This document shows, in pieces, positions 10,053 through 18,501 of a stretch of 28,677 bases of DNA. Each line of letters starts with the position of its first letter. The stretch's first letter is position 1. A model generated the notes under the pieces. That model was not told the DNA's origin. It did no database searches and was given only the letters and a program-made list of their open reading frames with translations. Both the position numbers and the translations under genes were made by a program. Source of the DNA: Cercophora sp. LCS_1 (Eukaryota; Ascomycota; Sordariomycetes; Sordariales; Lasiosphaeriaceae); contig JAPZLL010000087.1 of assembly GCA_036250225.1 (NCBI GenBank), positions 1-28,677 of the forward strand. Direction: 5' to 3'.

Positions 10053-10630
10053 CTCGAACGACGGCAAAGATGGAGATGGAGATGGAGAGTTGGCAAAAGC
10101 ACAAAGGCAAAGGCAAGGCAAAGGCACCGTTGCCGAGGGCCGAAGGCGGTGGCCGGCGATTCCTCAACGCCACGGCGTTCGGATTACGTTGATATATTTA
10201 CACTTTTCAGTGACCTTGGATCTGGCCCACAGGGCCGAATGGTGGAAGTCACAAGGTAAGCGCACGCCTAGAAAAGCGTTAAATAGGTGCATAGAGCTTA
10301 CCTTGTTGCGATTTAGATCGCCAAGATGGACGAAAAACGATGGTGTTGATTGACGAAAGGTCAAAAACGATGGATTTGCGACGGCCGTGTGTTCAAAAAT
10401 TCAATGACCGCGAGGCGCGCAGGCGCCGGAGCGCTGCAAAGTTAGGGTTTTGTGTGGGTGTGGGGAGGGGTTACAGTACACGGAGACGTTTGCAACAGTA
10501 CGTCGAGACTCTCTCTTGACGAAAATGGACGGTGCGGCGACATGGAGAGGGCTGTCCGCGGGAGGCTCGCCTGCGTGGGAAGGCCGCGTTGGTTTAGTCG
10601 TAGTGGTGCGGTGCGCAATATGGCGTGCAG
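10053..10630. other. Repeat-derived non-coding stretch
   Basis: GATGGAGATGGA-type and GGCAAAGGCAAGG-type simple repeats lie at about 10068-10125. The rest is GC-rich and without a domain. It is probably the outer end of the transposon relic. No terminal repeat could be paired by eye. Confidence 0.4.
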
Positions 10631-10631
10631 T

Positions 10632-10661
10632 GTTCCCCCGTTTCGAGATGGGCGGGGTGCG
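10632..10661 (-). repeat. 30-nt inverted-repeat copy (left arm)
   Basis: Read on the minus strand, this 30-mer matches 12023-12052 at about 27 positions: GCACCCCGCC, then a CATYTCGAAA core, then GGGGGAAC. The two arms are in opposite orientation about 1.36 kb apart, as terminal inverted repeats of a non-autonomous element would be. Confidence 0.7.
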
Positions 10662-10867
10662 ACGGGAGCCGATGCGTGATCGAGTGCGCGTGGCTCCGTG
10701 CGACATCCGTCGATCCGCGAGGCCTGATCCCGAGGGACGGCGCGGTCGACAAAAAAACCCTGGTCCTCGGAGGCCGCAATCCGACCCTCGCGGCAGCGGC
10801 TTTCGCCCTCGCTGCGGCCGACCAGCTGGACTGTGATTTGCCTGACGCGGGACGTGACCCCGAGCAC

Positions 10868-10931
10868 GCAGCAGGGCAAAGGAACTTGACACCCAAGCGG
10901 GGCAGCAGGGCAAGGAACTTGAACCAAGCGG
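10868..10931. repeat. Tandem duplication, unit about 33 bp
   Basis: Two adjacent units share GCAGCAGGGCAAAGGAACTT followed by GA and CCAAGCGG. The second copy (from 10902) has lost a few bases. The unit lies inside the inverted-repeat-bounded segment. Confidence 0.8.
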
Positions 10932-11534
10932 GTGCGGGAGTCCCCTCGGCCTACGCAGCAGAAGGAGGGAGGGTACGAAACCTGTTGCACGGCCGTCATC
11001 AAGGCTAGAAATCGTGTGCAAGGCAAGAAGAATTGAGTTGATGGAGAGTGGCCATCAACAACTTGTAGAATTGTCTGAAGAAAGAAAGCGATCTGGGGCC
11101 TGAAAGGCTCCCTATACGCACGAATGGTCTCCCTGGCAGCTGGGTGATTCGTATCCCTGGATTCTACCAATACTGAAACCGTGTTGGAACGAGGGCATCA
11201 CCACCCCACTTCGGGCGACAAAACCGCCGCAGCCAAACCCAGGGACAGCCCAATCGATCGCCAGGCGCGGGGGTCTGGCAAGTCCTCCAAGTCGGCAGAC
11301 CCGGAGGAAGGGTCTCGCAAGCGCGGGTCGTCGCAACATGCGCCGCATCCATCCGCAGGAGCGCCAAGCCGAGAAGCACGCGCAAGGCGCAGGCGTTGCG
11401 GGCGTCGGGAGCTTGACACCGAGGCAGGCCCGCCGCCCCGTTGGGTGGGTGGCCAAAAGCATCGGTACGTGGATAAGAATGCTCCACGTCCAATCGTTTC
11501 CTCGGCCGATCCAAGTCTGGACGGCGATGCCGCG

Positions 11535-12020
11535 TCAGCCCGGCGTGTGCTCCGGCTCCGTAAAGCGGGCGACGCGCCGACCCATCCCGATACGTATCCC
11601 ATCGCTTCTGCTGGCGTCCTGCGTGCCCTGCTCGTCGTCGAAGCGGTGCCCGGGAAGAGCAGACTCTTCGTTGACGCGTCGGGATGCCGTGTTGTCGTCG
11701 GTCGCGAAAAAGCTTTCCTGCCGGTCAAGGTAGGAAGACGGCTCCCCGTTGGTGTCTTGCGGGGCGGTCTCGTCGAGTCCCCGATCGGCCCCAGGTGCTC
11801 CGCGAGCTTGTCCCTTTCTGCTGCTGTTGTTGCGCAACGGTGAGGATCTTGGCTTCTTACCGCTGCCGGTTGCGGAGACGCCAGACGGTGGGAGGCGAGA
11901 CTTTGCCGCTTCGGAAGTTCTCTTCCAGAAGGCTGCCCAACGAATCTCGAATCTGGCTCAACCGCTTGTCCTTCCCCCAATCGATCATGTTCCGGACGTA
12001 CTTGCGGAACTCGACGTAAG
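11535..12020 (-). pseudogene. Protein-like relic inside repeat segment
   Basis: The minus strand starting beside the palindrome reads VEFRKYVRNMIDWGKDKRLS, then RDSLGSLLEENFRSGKVSPP and TVWRLRNRQR. This is convincing helical protein sequence, and it ends at a GTAAGA donor-like site (about 11858). After about 40-50 nt, two alternative frames continue (AAERDKLAEHLGPIGDST in one; SSYLDRQESFFATDDNTA in another, to a stop at 11535). No start codon is visible, because the repeat block at 12023-12463 directly abuts the upstream side. I do not recognise the family. It may be an exon pair of a gene cut by repeat insertion. Confidence 0.3.
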
Positions 12021-12022
12021 TT

Positions 12023-12052
12023 GCACCCCGCCCCATTTCGAAATGGGGGAAC
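12023..12052 (+). repeat. 30-nt inverted-repeat copy (right arm) with perfect 18-bp palindrome
   Basis: This contains the perfect palindrome CCCCATTTCGAAATGGGG at 12031-12048, within a 30-mer that pairs with 10632-10661. A third, partial copy in the same orientation (CATCTCGAAATGGGGGAAC) lies at 12296-12314. Confidence 0.8.
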
Positions 12053-12463
12053 ATATGCGGAAAAAACACCCAACGCCCACCGGGGAGCCTTCTACCGTTT
12101 GTCCCCCCATCGAATGCCACGCAATGCCCACCGGGGAGCCTTCTGCCGTTTGTCCCCCTGTTAAATACTACATAGTTTTTTGTTTTCTGCGCTGCAATCT
12201 ACCGTTTTTCTTGTCCCCCGGTGCACAAGAACAATATTACAGGAAGGACATGGTGCAGTTTATTGCGGCTGCTCCATTGGGGTTGGCTCCCGTTGCATCT
12301 CGAAATGGGGGAACGTGTGCACCCAACGCCCACCGGGGAGCCTTCCGTTGTTTGTCCCCCCCCGTCGAACGCCACGCAGTTTTTTGTCTTTTGCGCTGCG
12401 ATCCGCACGTCTCTCTTGTCCCCCGGTGCACAAGAACGATATTACAGGAAGGACATGGCGCAG
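12053..12463 (+). repeat. Nested direct repeats
   Basis: Two unit types alternate. A 33-nt unit starting GCCCACCGGGGAGCCTTC and ending GTTTGTCCCCC occurs at 12075, 12126 and 12328. A 49-nt unit starting CTTGTCCCCCGGTGCACAAG and ending AAGGACATGG-GCAG occurs at 12210-12258 and 12415-12463 with two or three mismatches. The larger block (palindrome core plus both units) is present twice, about 205-260 nt apart. The second copy lacks one 33-nt unit. It is non-coding and typical of a duplicated MITE or terminal repeat. Confidence 0.85.
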
Positions 12464-12485
12464 CTCGATAGCATGATGTATTGCA

Positions 12486-14171
12486 TTACAACAGTGTATA
12501 CAGCTCTTCTTTTGTTGTGATCTTGGGCGTATCGTTATGCACTGACTCCCGGAATCTGCTCCTCACTCTCGACCCAACCTCGTCAAGCCTCAAACACTTC
12601 CTCTTCCCATTCTCATCAACAGACACATCAACGCAACCCTCCTCATCGCCAACCACTACTTCTCCGTGCTCTCTAGAATACTCATCCCAACTCCTCTGCG
12701 CCGTCCTCTCCCTCTCCGCAAACGCACCTTCCCGTCTCCTCACCACCTCCGCTTTCCTCTTCGCCAGCATCCCATACGTCCTCCCCATACCCTGCAACAG
12801 CTCCCCGGCGGACGGCGCAAAGAATTCCACAACAACCGGCGTAGCAACCGCTCCAATAGTAGAGCCCGCCTCTCTATCGTCGCACCCACAGTCAGCTCTC
12901 CATCCCAACTCCGACCACGCCCCATCCGAGCCTGCTTTTTCTTTCTTGGGCTGCGCCACCAGCGCCGTAACCTTCCGCACCAACACATCCAAAGAAACCT
13001 CAACAGCTCCAGCACGCCGTACGCTCTCAGCCACATGCGCATCAAAAGCCTCAACGGCCTCATATAGCCTCGCCAGTTCCTTCACCGCACGTCGCGTCGC
13101 AGCGGAACCGTATCCGCTAGCCATCTCGTCGCCGGTCCACCAGCTGTGGAAGTCGAAGCTCGTCCATTGTTTCGCAAAGGAAGATGCGTCGTCTGGCGTT
13201 TCGTCTTAGTGCCCACGTAATTCCTGGGGTCCAAACTCGGAAACCTCAACGATAGATTCCGCTGCGGTCCTGGCGCGTGTTTGGAGACTGCGGAGGCGAC
13301 CGGTCATGTTGGCGGCTAAAGGGCGTAGCTTGGGGAAGGAGGGGTTGGCGACAGCTAAGAGGTGGAGGGCGGTTTGGTTGTTGAAGGGGGGTTGCTTAAT
13401 AGGGGCGTTGCCCGGGCTGGAGCCACGCACTTCTCTTGTGGCTGGTGACTCTCCGATTCTTCCTCCTATTGCTCGAGGTACTGGAAGAGGCCGGCATTGC
13501 ATCCTATCGAGCAGAACTCTCGGATTGGGTATTTGAGCCAGCCGGGTAAAAAGTAGGATAGGAGATCGGCCCAGTCGGAGTCGAAGTCATCTAGGTTTTC
13601 ATCGGCGGCATCGCATGCTGAAGTAATGGTTTCCCAATGAGGATTGGCCGTGTCGGTTGACGTGCTTGAGGAAATAAAGGAGAGCTGGTCGTACAGCTCT
13701 GAGATGATCTAATGTGGCCTGGACAGGCTGTGGAAGGCAGCATAGATGGTTGTTACCGTTGTGGGGTGTTTTGTCGTGCATGTGGCATTAGGGGCCTCTG
13801 TCACGTCGGCCCAGAGTTCCATCGCCTCCCATGCCTGGTCCCAGAGCTGAATTGGTTGACTCTCTGTTGCCTGGGGCCGCGGAAACTTGGTAGCGCCGTC
13901 GTTGCCTCTTTGGAGAGTGAAGATGTTCCGCGACTCCCAGGACGGTGCTGGCTAGCGACACGGCGGCAGCGATGATCTTGAGGGCGCTCTTGTAGCCGTC
14001 TCTTTTGGCAGCCGATCCTTTGGCACTGGTGCGTCTGTGAGACTGGGCACCTTTGTCATTTTTGGGAATAGTTTGAGGGTTCGGACCGGAGAAAAGGTCA
14101 AGCAACGAGACCAAGGCCAGGGCTTGCAGTCCCACGACAATTAGCGGACCAGAATCCGGACGTTCTAACAT
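12486..14171 (-). CDS. Unrecognised membrane-anchored helical protein, multi-exon or decaying
   Basis: An ATG at 14171 (reading MLERPDSGPL) starts a protein with two hydrophobic stretches (VVGLQALALVSLLDLF and ALKIIAAAVSLASTVLGV). A second frame then reads QPIQLWDQAWEAMELWADVT. A 48-nt phase-0 intron (13756-13709, GTAACA to TTAG) is likely, as it removes a TAG. The frame goes on with IISELYDQLSFISSSTST, WADLLSYFLPGWLKYPIREF and CSIGCNAGLF. A 65-nt intron (GTACCT to CTCCAG, about 13476-13412) would lead into NNQTALHLLAVANPSF. A TAA at 13208-13206 has no good intron to remove it. The same frame then continues QWTSFDFHSWWTGDEMASGY and runs, helical and Arg/Glu-rich, to the TAA at 12486. The first frame change (about 13940) is unexplained. 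It may be a recent pseudogene. Layout (N-terminal membrane segment, long helical C-terminus) resembles the neighbour genes. No family recognised. Confidence 0.5.
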
Positions 14172-14764
14172 GGTCGCTGATTTCGATTGTCGGCTGCTGT
14201 TACTTGGGGGGTTGCAGGAAAAAATGGTGGCCTTGTGGTTCGCCGTGGTTGCGTGACCAACCGTCAAGTCCCCGGTGGCGGACTTGAATCCCCAGCAGCG
14301 CACTTGGACCTCCTTTGTTCCTTTTTTCTCGTTGGGCGAGCCTACGCTTTGTTGTGCCGCAAGCGCTGGGATCTGGCCCTAGGAAGCGCAAATTGCGGAA
14401 GAGAACCCCAAAGAAAATACCGTTCCCTTTGTGTTCGTCTTCGTCGTCGTCATCCTCCTCCTTGGAAGAAAGATGGAGAGACTCTCCCCACGGGTGGAGC
14501 CGGAACGCTACTTCTAAAGATTTTTCAACAACCAATGTCACCAGGAAGCGGGCCAAGTTTTGTCGGGAACGGGAGCGGAGGGAACGCTCCCCGGAGATAG
14601 CCTTGGAGCACTTGAACAAGCTGAGAGTAAGAGTCCATTACAGCGCCACAACAATTCCGAGGCGCCAGATGCGTCGACTTGGACCTGAGTAGGCTACATA
14701 AACAGCAAATAATAACAAATGATAACAAGTGACTGGATGACTGAATAAAATAGGTGGGGGGATG

Positions 14765-16858
14765 CTACGCTGTGTCTACGACAGCAACTTCCATGACGTG
14801 GTAAAACCTCAGAATGTCCCAACATGTGCGATGCAAAGCATTAGCCTCGGCGCCGACCTCGCGCAGCCAGCCAAGCCTGGGGTTACGCTCCTTCCTCACA
14901 AGGGTGACAAAGTTGTCGATGCGAGACCAAAGCTTTTCCAGATCGTCAATCTCGGCTTCGATGGCCTTTCTGTCTAGAGCCAACGTGATGTGGACCTGGT
15001 CCGTCAAGGGGGTGAAGATGGTGAAGGAGCGCGCCAAGTCTTTGACGGCGGCCGCGGCGTCGCTGAGGTGGTCGGAGCTTACGGCGGCGTCCAAATTGCT
15101 GCCGCCGTTATCCCGGGCCGAGGATGGTGGTGGCGCAAAATCGTCGTGGGGAAAAAACCAGGACCAGGGCCGGGACCAGGCCGGCATCCGCGAGGCCTGT
15201 TGGCGTGCCTCGCCCTCGGCCTCGCGGACCAGGCCGGCCCGGCGCATCAGCTTGGCGGACATGTCCTCGGCCGCGCGGCGCAGCTCCTTGGAGGTGCCGC
15301 GGGCTGAGCGGAGGTCCTTAGTGGCCATGGCCAGGGGCCACTTGACAAGATTAGTTCTGTTATGCACGATGTTTTTGAGTAGAGGGCGGAACCCATCATC
15401 CTCCTTATCGGCAAGGATGTGCCAGAGTGCGTCCTGGGCGGCTTCCAGCGTCTTCCTATCCGGACCACAGAAGAACCAGCCGAAGAGGAGACACCCTTTG
15501 CTGTCGGAATCAGGGGGTGGTAACACGTCTTCGTGCCAGTGTTGTAACCGCGTCTCGATGTTCCACAGGGTGTGGAAATTATCGATAACGTCATTATACC
15601 ACTTCTCAAATGCATCGTTCCCCTCCTTGACCTGGCCGAGATAACCCACTTGTTCACCAAGGCCCGTGCTTAGGTCGATGACCTCCCCGTCAACGCCGAC
15701 GTTGGCCACTGACACGCCGTACACGGCCTTCAACTTGGTGAGCGAGTAGCTGGCATCCTTGAACATTTCTTGGAATAGCGGGATGATAGGATCGAGCTCC
15801 CTGCGGCGTACCAAGGGCACTTTGGCGTACGATGCCGTGAAGCGGCTTCCGGCGTCGTGGCGTGTGGCGTGGGCGGTGGGGGTGGAGGTAGACAAGAAGG
15901 CAAACATGGAGCCCGCTGCGCTGGCCACCCGCCCGAAAAACGACAGCCCCTCCCCGAGGACACCGACCAGCGAAACGAAGCTGAATATGGCATAGCAGAT
16001 AGTGGCGCACACGGCGATCCAGGCAAGGCTGCGAACCAAGTCGTTGGGGTCAAAAGTCGACCGTCTTCCCTCCAACGCTCGAGCGAGGAGTTCAGCTTGC
16101 AGCGTCTCAGCCCGGAGTTGGATTGCTTCGAGGCGCTCAGCCCGGAGTTGGACCGCTTCGAGACGCTCAGCAAGCTCGGCCGCCACGGGGTGAGCTGAGC
16201 GGCGCGTGGGTTCCCGTCTTATCACATCCGTCCCCGTCGTCGTCGCCGTCGCCATCGTCGTCGTCGTCGTCATCTTGGTTGTTGCTACTGTCATCTTTGC
16301 CTCTTCTGTCGGCCCTGGCAGAGCGGGTTGTTGCAGCGCCCTGAGGCCCACAAATCCCGCCCCCGGCCGGGAGGGTACCTCGACAAAAACGGCCCGGATG
16401 GTTTCGCTGCAGCCCGTGGTCTCTCCCCGGACAAAGTGGAGTGTTGGTATCATGGCTGAGTTGTTGTTGTCGTTTGCGTCGCCAGACTCGAGCTCAGAAC
16501 GTCCGGTGATGCCGATCATCTCGAGTTCTACCTTGGCTAGGGCGCCGCCGAGTTGCTGAGCAATGAAGGCCACCGTGTCTTGGTGTGGCCCGTGAGGGCA
16601 ATTCCGGGTAACGTGCTCCAGCATTCCCGCTCTTTGGGAGCCCGTCTCTAGCTCGTGGAAGAAGTCGCGCCGCTTATCGCTGGACTCCTCCCAGGCGAGC
16701 GACATGGCGAGGGCGGCAAATCCCGAGTAGAGCAGACGAAGCCGATCATCCTGGATATCCGACTTGGTCCACGATTGCCAGTCCTCACACGGGACCAAGG
16801 AGTGGCCGCATGGGAAGTCCCGCTGGTAGAGGTCGAAGGCCGTGCAAGTGGGAGCCAT
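14765..16858 (-). CDS. Unrecognised 697-residue membrane protein with Cys/His N-terminus and coiled coil
   Basis: A single exon runs from the ATG at 16858 (reading MAPTCTAFDLYQ) to a stop at 14765. The open frame goes on upstream but has no earlier ATG. Residues 1-105 contain paired Cys/His (FPCGHSLVPC at 16-24, CPHGPH at 87-92), which could bind a metal. Residues 190-210 are Thr/Met low complexity. Residues 225-262 form a heptad coiled coil with a tandem ERLEAVQLRA repeat. Residues 276-302 (LAWIAVCATICYAIFSFVSL) are a strong membrane segment, with a second weaker one to 323. The C-terminal 370 residues are helical and Trp-rich, with no signature I know. It is divergent from the gene at 17363 across about 500 bp, which suggests a shared promoter. 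Intact length and clean frame argue for a live gene. Function unknown. Confidence 0.78.
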   Translation of the reverse strand: MAPTCTAFDLYQRDFPCGHSLVPCEDWQSWTKSDIQDDRLRLLYSGFAALAMSLAWEESSDKRRDFFHELETGSQRAGMLEHVTRNCPHGPHQDTVAFIAQQLGGALAKVELEMIGITGRSELESGDANDNNNSAMIPTLHFVRGETTGCSETIRAVFVEVPSRPGAGFVGLRALQQPALPGPTEEAKMTVATTKMTTTTTMATATTTGTDVIRREPTRRSAHPVAAELAERLEAVQLRAERLEAIQLRAETLQAELLARALEGRRSTFDPNDLVRSLAWIAVCATICYAIFSFVSLVGVLGEGLSFFGRVASAAGSMFAFLSTSTPTAHATRHDAGSRFTASYAKVPLVRRRELDPIIPLFQEMFKDASYSLTKLKAVYGVSVANVGVDGEVIDLSTGLGEQVGYLGQVKEGNDAFEKWYNDVIDNFHTLWNIETRLQHWHEDVLPPPDSDSKGCLLFGWFFCGPDRKTLEAAQDALWHILADKEDDGFRPLLKNIVHNRTNLVKWPLAMATKDLRSARGTSKELRRAAEDMSAKLMRRAGLVREAEGEARQQASRMPAWSRPWSWFFPHDDFAPPPSSARDNGGSNLDAAVSSDHLSDAAAAVKDLARSFTIFTPLTDQVHITLALDRKAIEAEIDDLEKLWSRIDNFVTLVRKERNPRLGWLREVGAEANALHRTCWDILRFYHVMEVAVVDTA

Positions 16859-17362
16859 GGTTGAGAGAAGAAGAAGTGCTTCTGATGGAGATGGTGTCTG
16901 GGTGAAGCGGGAAGCGAAAAGGGGAAAACAGCAAACGGCGGGAAAACAGCAAACGGCGAGAAAACAGCAAACAGCGAAAAAAAAACAGCAAACGGCGGGT
17001 AAAGTGAGAGAGGGCAAGAAACGAAAACATGTCCAGGAATATAATTGGTTATAGAATCAGGGCGAAACGTGAGCCCCTCCTCGTGAGGCGGGAAACAAAG
17101 AAAAGGGGACCGTCATCTGTGTGTGCACGGTCCACCCCCTGAGAGGCCCCGGGCTGGACCCGGTCGGAGAGGCGAGCTTCGGTGAGAACTTGTCAGATAT
17201 CAAAAAGTCGGCTGTCAACATGAACAGACCCTGCAATGAGGCTCCGGGTATTAATTTGTCAGGAGGAGAGGGCGCCATCTCCCAGATTGTTGTTGCCCAT
17301 CCATCCGCCCCCTCTGCTTCTACTTTCTCTCGTCCGCCCGAAACTCATCATCTTTTGCAACC
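16859..17362. promoter_or_regulatory. Divergent intergenic region (candidate bidirectional promoter)
   Basis: These 504 bp separate two ATGs pointing away from each other. The right side ends in a CT-rich leader (CTTCTACTTTCTCTCGTCC) of the kind common before fungal start sites, then CAACCATGG. The left side contains the 17-bp minisatellite at 16924-16996. No TATA box is clear. Confidence 0.45.
16924..16996. repeat. 17-bp minisatellite, four copies
   Basis: Four units of GAAAACAGCAAACGGCG type in tandem; the last is expanded by extra A. It lies in the leader of the 14765-16858 gene. On the minus strand one frame would encode repeated Ala-Val-Cys-Cys-Phe, but no ATG opens it. Confidence 0.85.
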
Positions 17363-18121
17363 ATGGTGTTGGCGGCTCTGGTTGCCGCGGCTCTCGGTCC
17401 GCAGCTGGCCGCCCTAATTCCGTCAGGTGCCGTCGCCATGGCTGCCATCAAAGCCGCGTCCTGGGCCGGCGGGCGCTGCACCACGGGTCCCGTCGCCCAA
17501 TCCACCAACGCGACTTGGCTGGGTAGAATGCGGAGCGAGATCTGGTGCCTCCCGTCGGCCGAGCGAGAGCCCCTGGGATTTGCGACCATGGTGGCCGGTG
17601 AAGTGCTGGCCGGTGCCGCCATGGCCGATGCCCATGTGCGTGCCGCCGCCGCCTACACCGCCTCGAGCCTTGCCTACTGGGCCCTGGCCGGACCCGTCCG
17701 CGGGTGGTGGTTTCCCAGGCCCGCCGACCATGAGGTGCGACAGCAACTTTGCCAAGTGCAACGCCGACTCCTTCCCGGTCTGCCGGCCGAGCCCCCCACC
17801 TTTTTTGAGTATCTCGGCCTCGATGCAACGCAACCTCCGTTCGCGCCGCCCGAGGAGTGCGCATCGCCCGCCAGCGCCAACCACGGTGCTGCTCTTGAAG
17901 CCATTCGCGGTGCCTACATCCAGCGCGGCCAAACCATCAGCAAGGAACCCGGCGAGCTCCGCTTGCTCAATGCCGTCACCGAGTGCTTGCTCAACGACAC
18001 GACGCGCCATGTCTACCTCGTCGTCTTCTTGCCCGCCCTAGCCGGCGGCCCCGGGCTCAGCGTCGGCGTCGACAACGCCCGCGGAAGACGCGCTGTCATG
18101 GACTCCATTTGTGGAAAGTAG
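17363..18121 (+). CDS. Unrecognised 252-residue protein with J-domain-like C-terminus lacking HPD
   Basis: Single exon from the ATG at 17363 (CAACCATGG context) to TAG at 18119-18121. The N-terminal 110 residues are Ala-rich and hydrophobic (LAALVAAALGPQLAALIPSG; FATMVAGEVLAGAAMADAHV), so one or two membrane or hairpin segments are likely. Residues 146-218 look like a diverged DnaJ domain: TFFEYLGLDAT for helix I ('YE.LG'), ALEAIRGAYIQRGQTISK for helix II, and LLNAVTECLLNDTTRHVYL for helices III-IV ('lNeAYevLsdp.kR..YD'). The HPD tripeptide that stimulates Hsp70 is absent; the loop reads ISKEPGE, with an insert before helix II. If the fold call is right, it is a J-like protein that cannot activate Hsp70 in the usual way and may act as a scaffold. 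It is divergent from the 697-residue membrane-protein gene and followed by another membrane-protein gene on the same strand. Confidence 0.75.
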   Translation: MVLAALVAAALGPQLAALIPSGAVAMAAIKAASWAGGRCTTGPVAQSTNATWLGRMRSEIWCLPSAEREPLGFATMVAGEVLAGAAMADAHVRAAAAYTASSLAYWALAGPVRGWWFPRPADHEVRQQLCQVQRRLLPGLPAEPPTFFEYLGLDATQPPFAPPEECASPASANHGAALEAIRGAYIQRGQTISKEPGELRLLNAVTECLLNDTTRHVYLVVFLPALAGGPGLSVGVDNARGRRAVMDSICGK

Positions 18122-18501
18122 GCGGGGAATGACGGGAGCAGAGTGGAAAACCCACTTCTTCATCGGCGGCGATCGGTTTGATCCGTGATATGACTGGCTG
18201 GTGGTAGTTTTGTTTCAATAGAAGAGAATGTCAAGTAAATTCCAGTCTTGACAAGTCGGCTTCATGCTTGTCAGAGACCGGGAATCAAAGTGTGCTGCGT
18301 TTTGGTGCTTTGCTTTCTGTTTGTCCTCTGGCTCCGGAACGAGGACAAAGAACTTGCGCGACATATTTGAGCTGGAGCTCCCCGCAACCGTTGTTTGCTG
18401 ATTTCTTTTCCGTTTTGTTCCCCCAACCAAAGGCCAAAGTGCGGATTGTCATTGCCATTCAGCAATTTTCTGTTTTGTTCTCTCAGCCCAAAATCGACAG
18501 C

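Noticed and set aside
10401..11170. 206- and 242-codon minus-strand ORFs
   Set aside because: They cross the tandem duplication and the inverted-repeat arm. There is no domain and no codon-position bias that I can see.
11198..12073. 291-codon minus-strand ORF, and overlapping 220-codon plus-strand ORF at 11181-11843
   Set aside because: High GC opens several frames at once here. Composition is Arg/Pro/Ala/Ser-rich without domains, and a different minus frame carries the protein-like piece (VEFRKYVRNM).
13951..14300. tRNA-like B-box at GGACTTGAATCCCC
   Set aside because: No matching A box, acceptor stem or clover-leaf could be built around it.
15157..15321. Plus-strand Gly/Pro/Arg-rich ORFs over the 697-residue protein gene
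   Set aside because: Shadow frames of the minus-strand gene.
16859..17017. N-terminal extension of the 697-residue protein with repeated VCCF
   Set aside because: The frame is open but has no ATG upstream of 16858, and the repeat arises from the 17-bp minisatellite in the leader.
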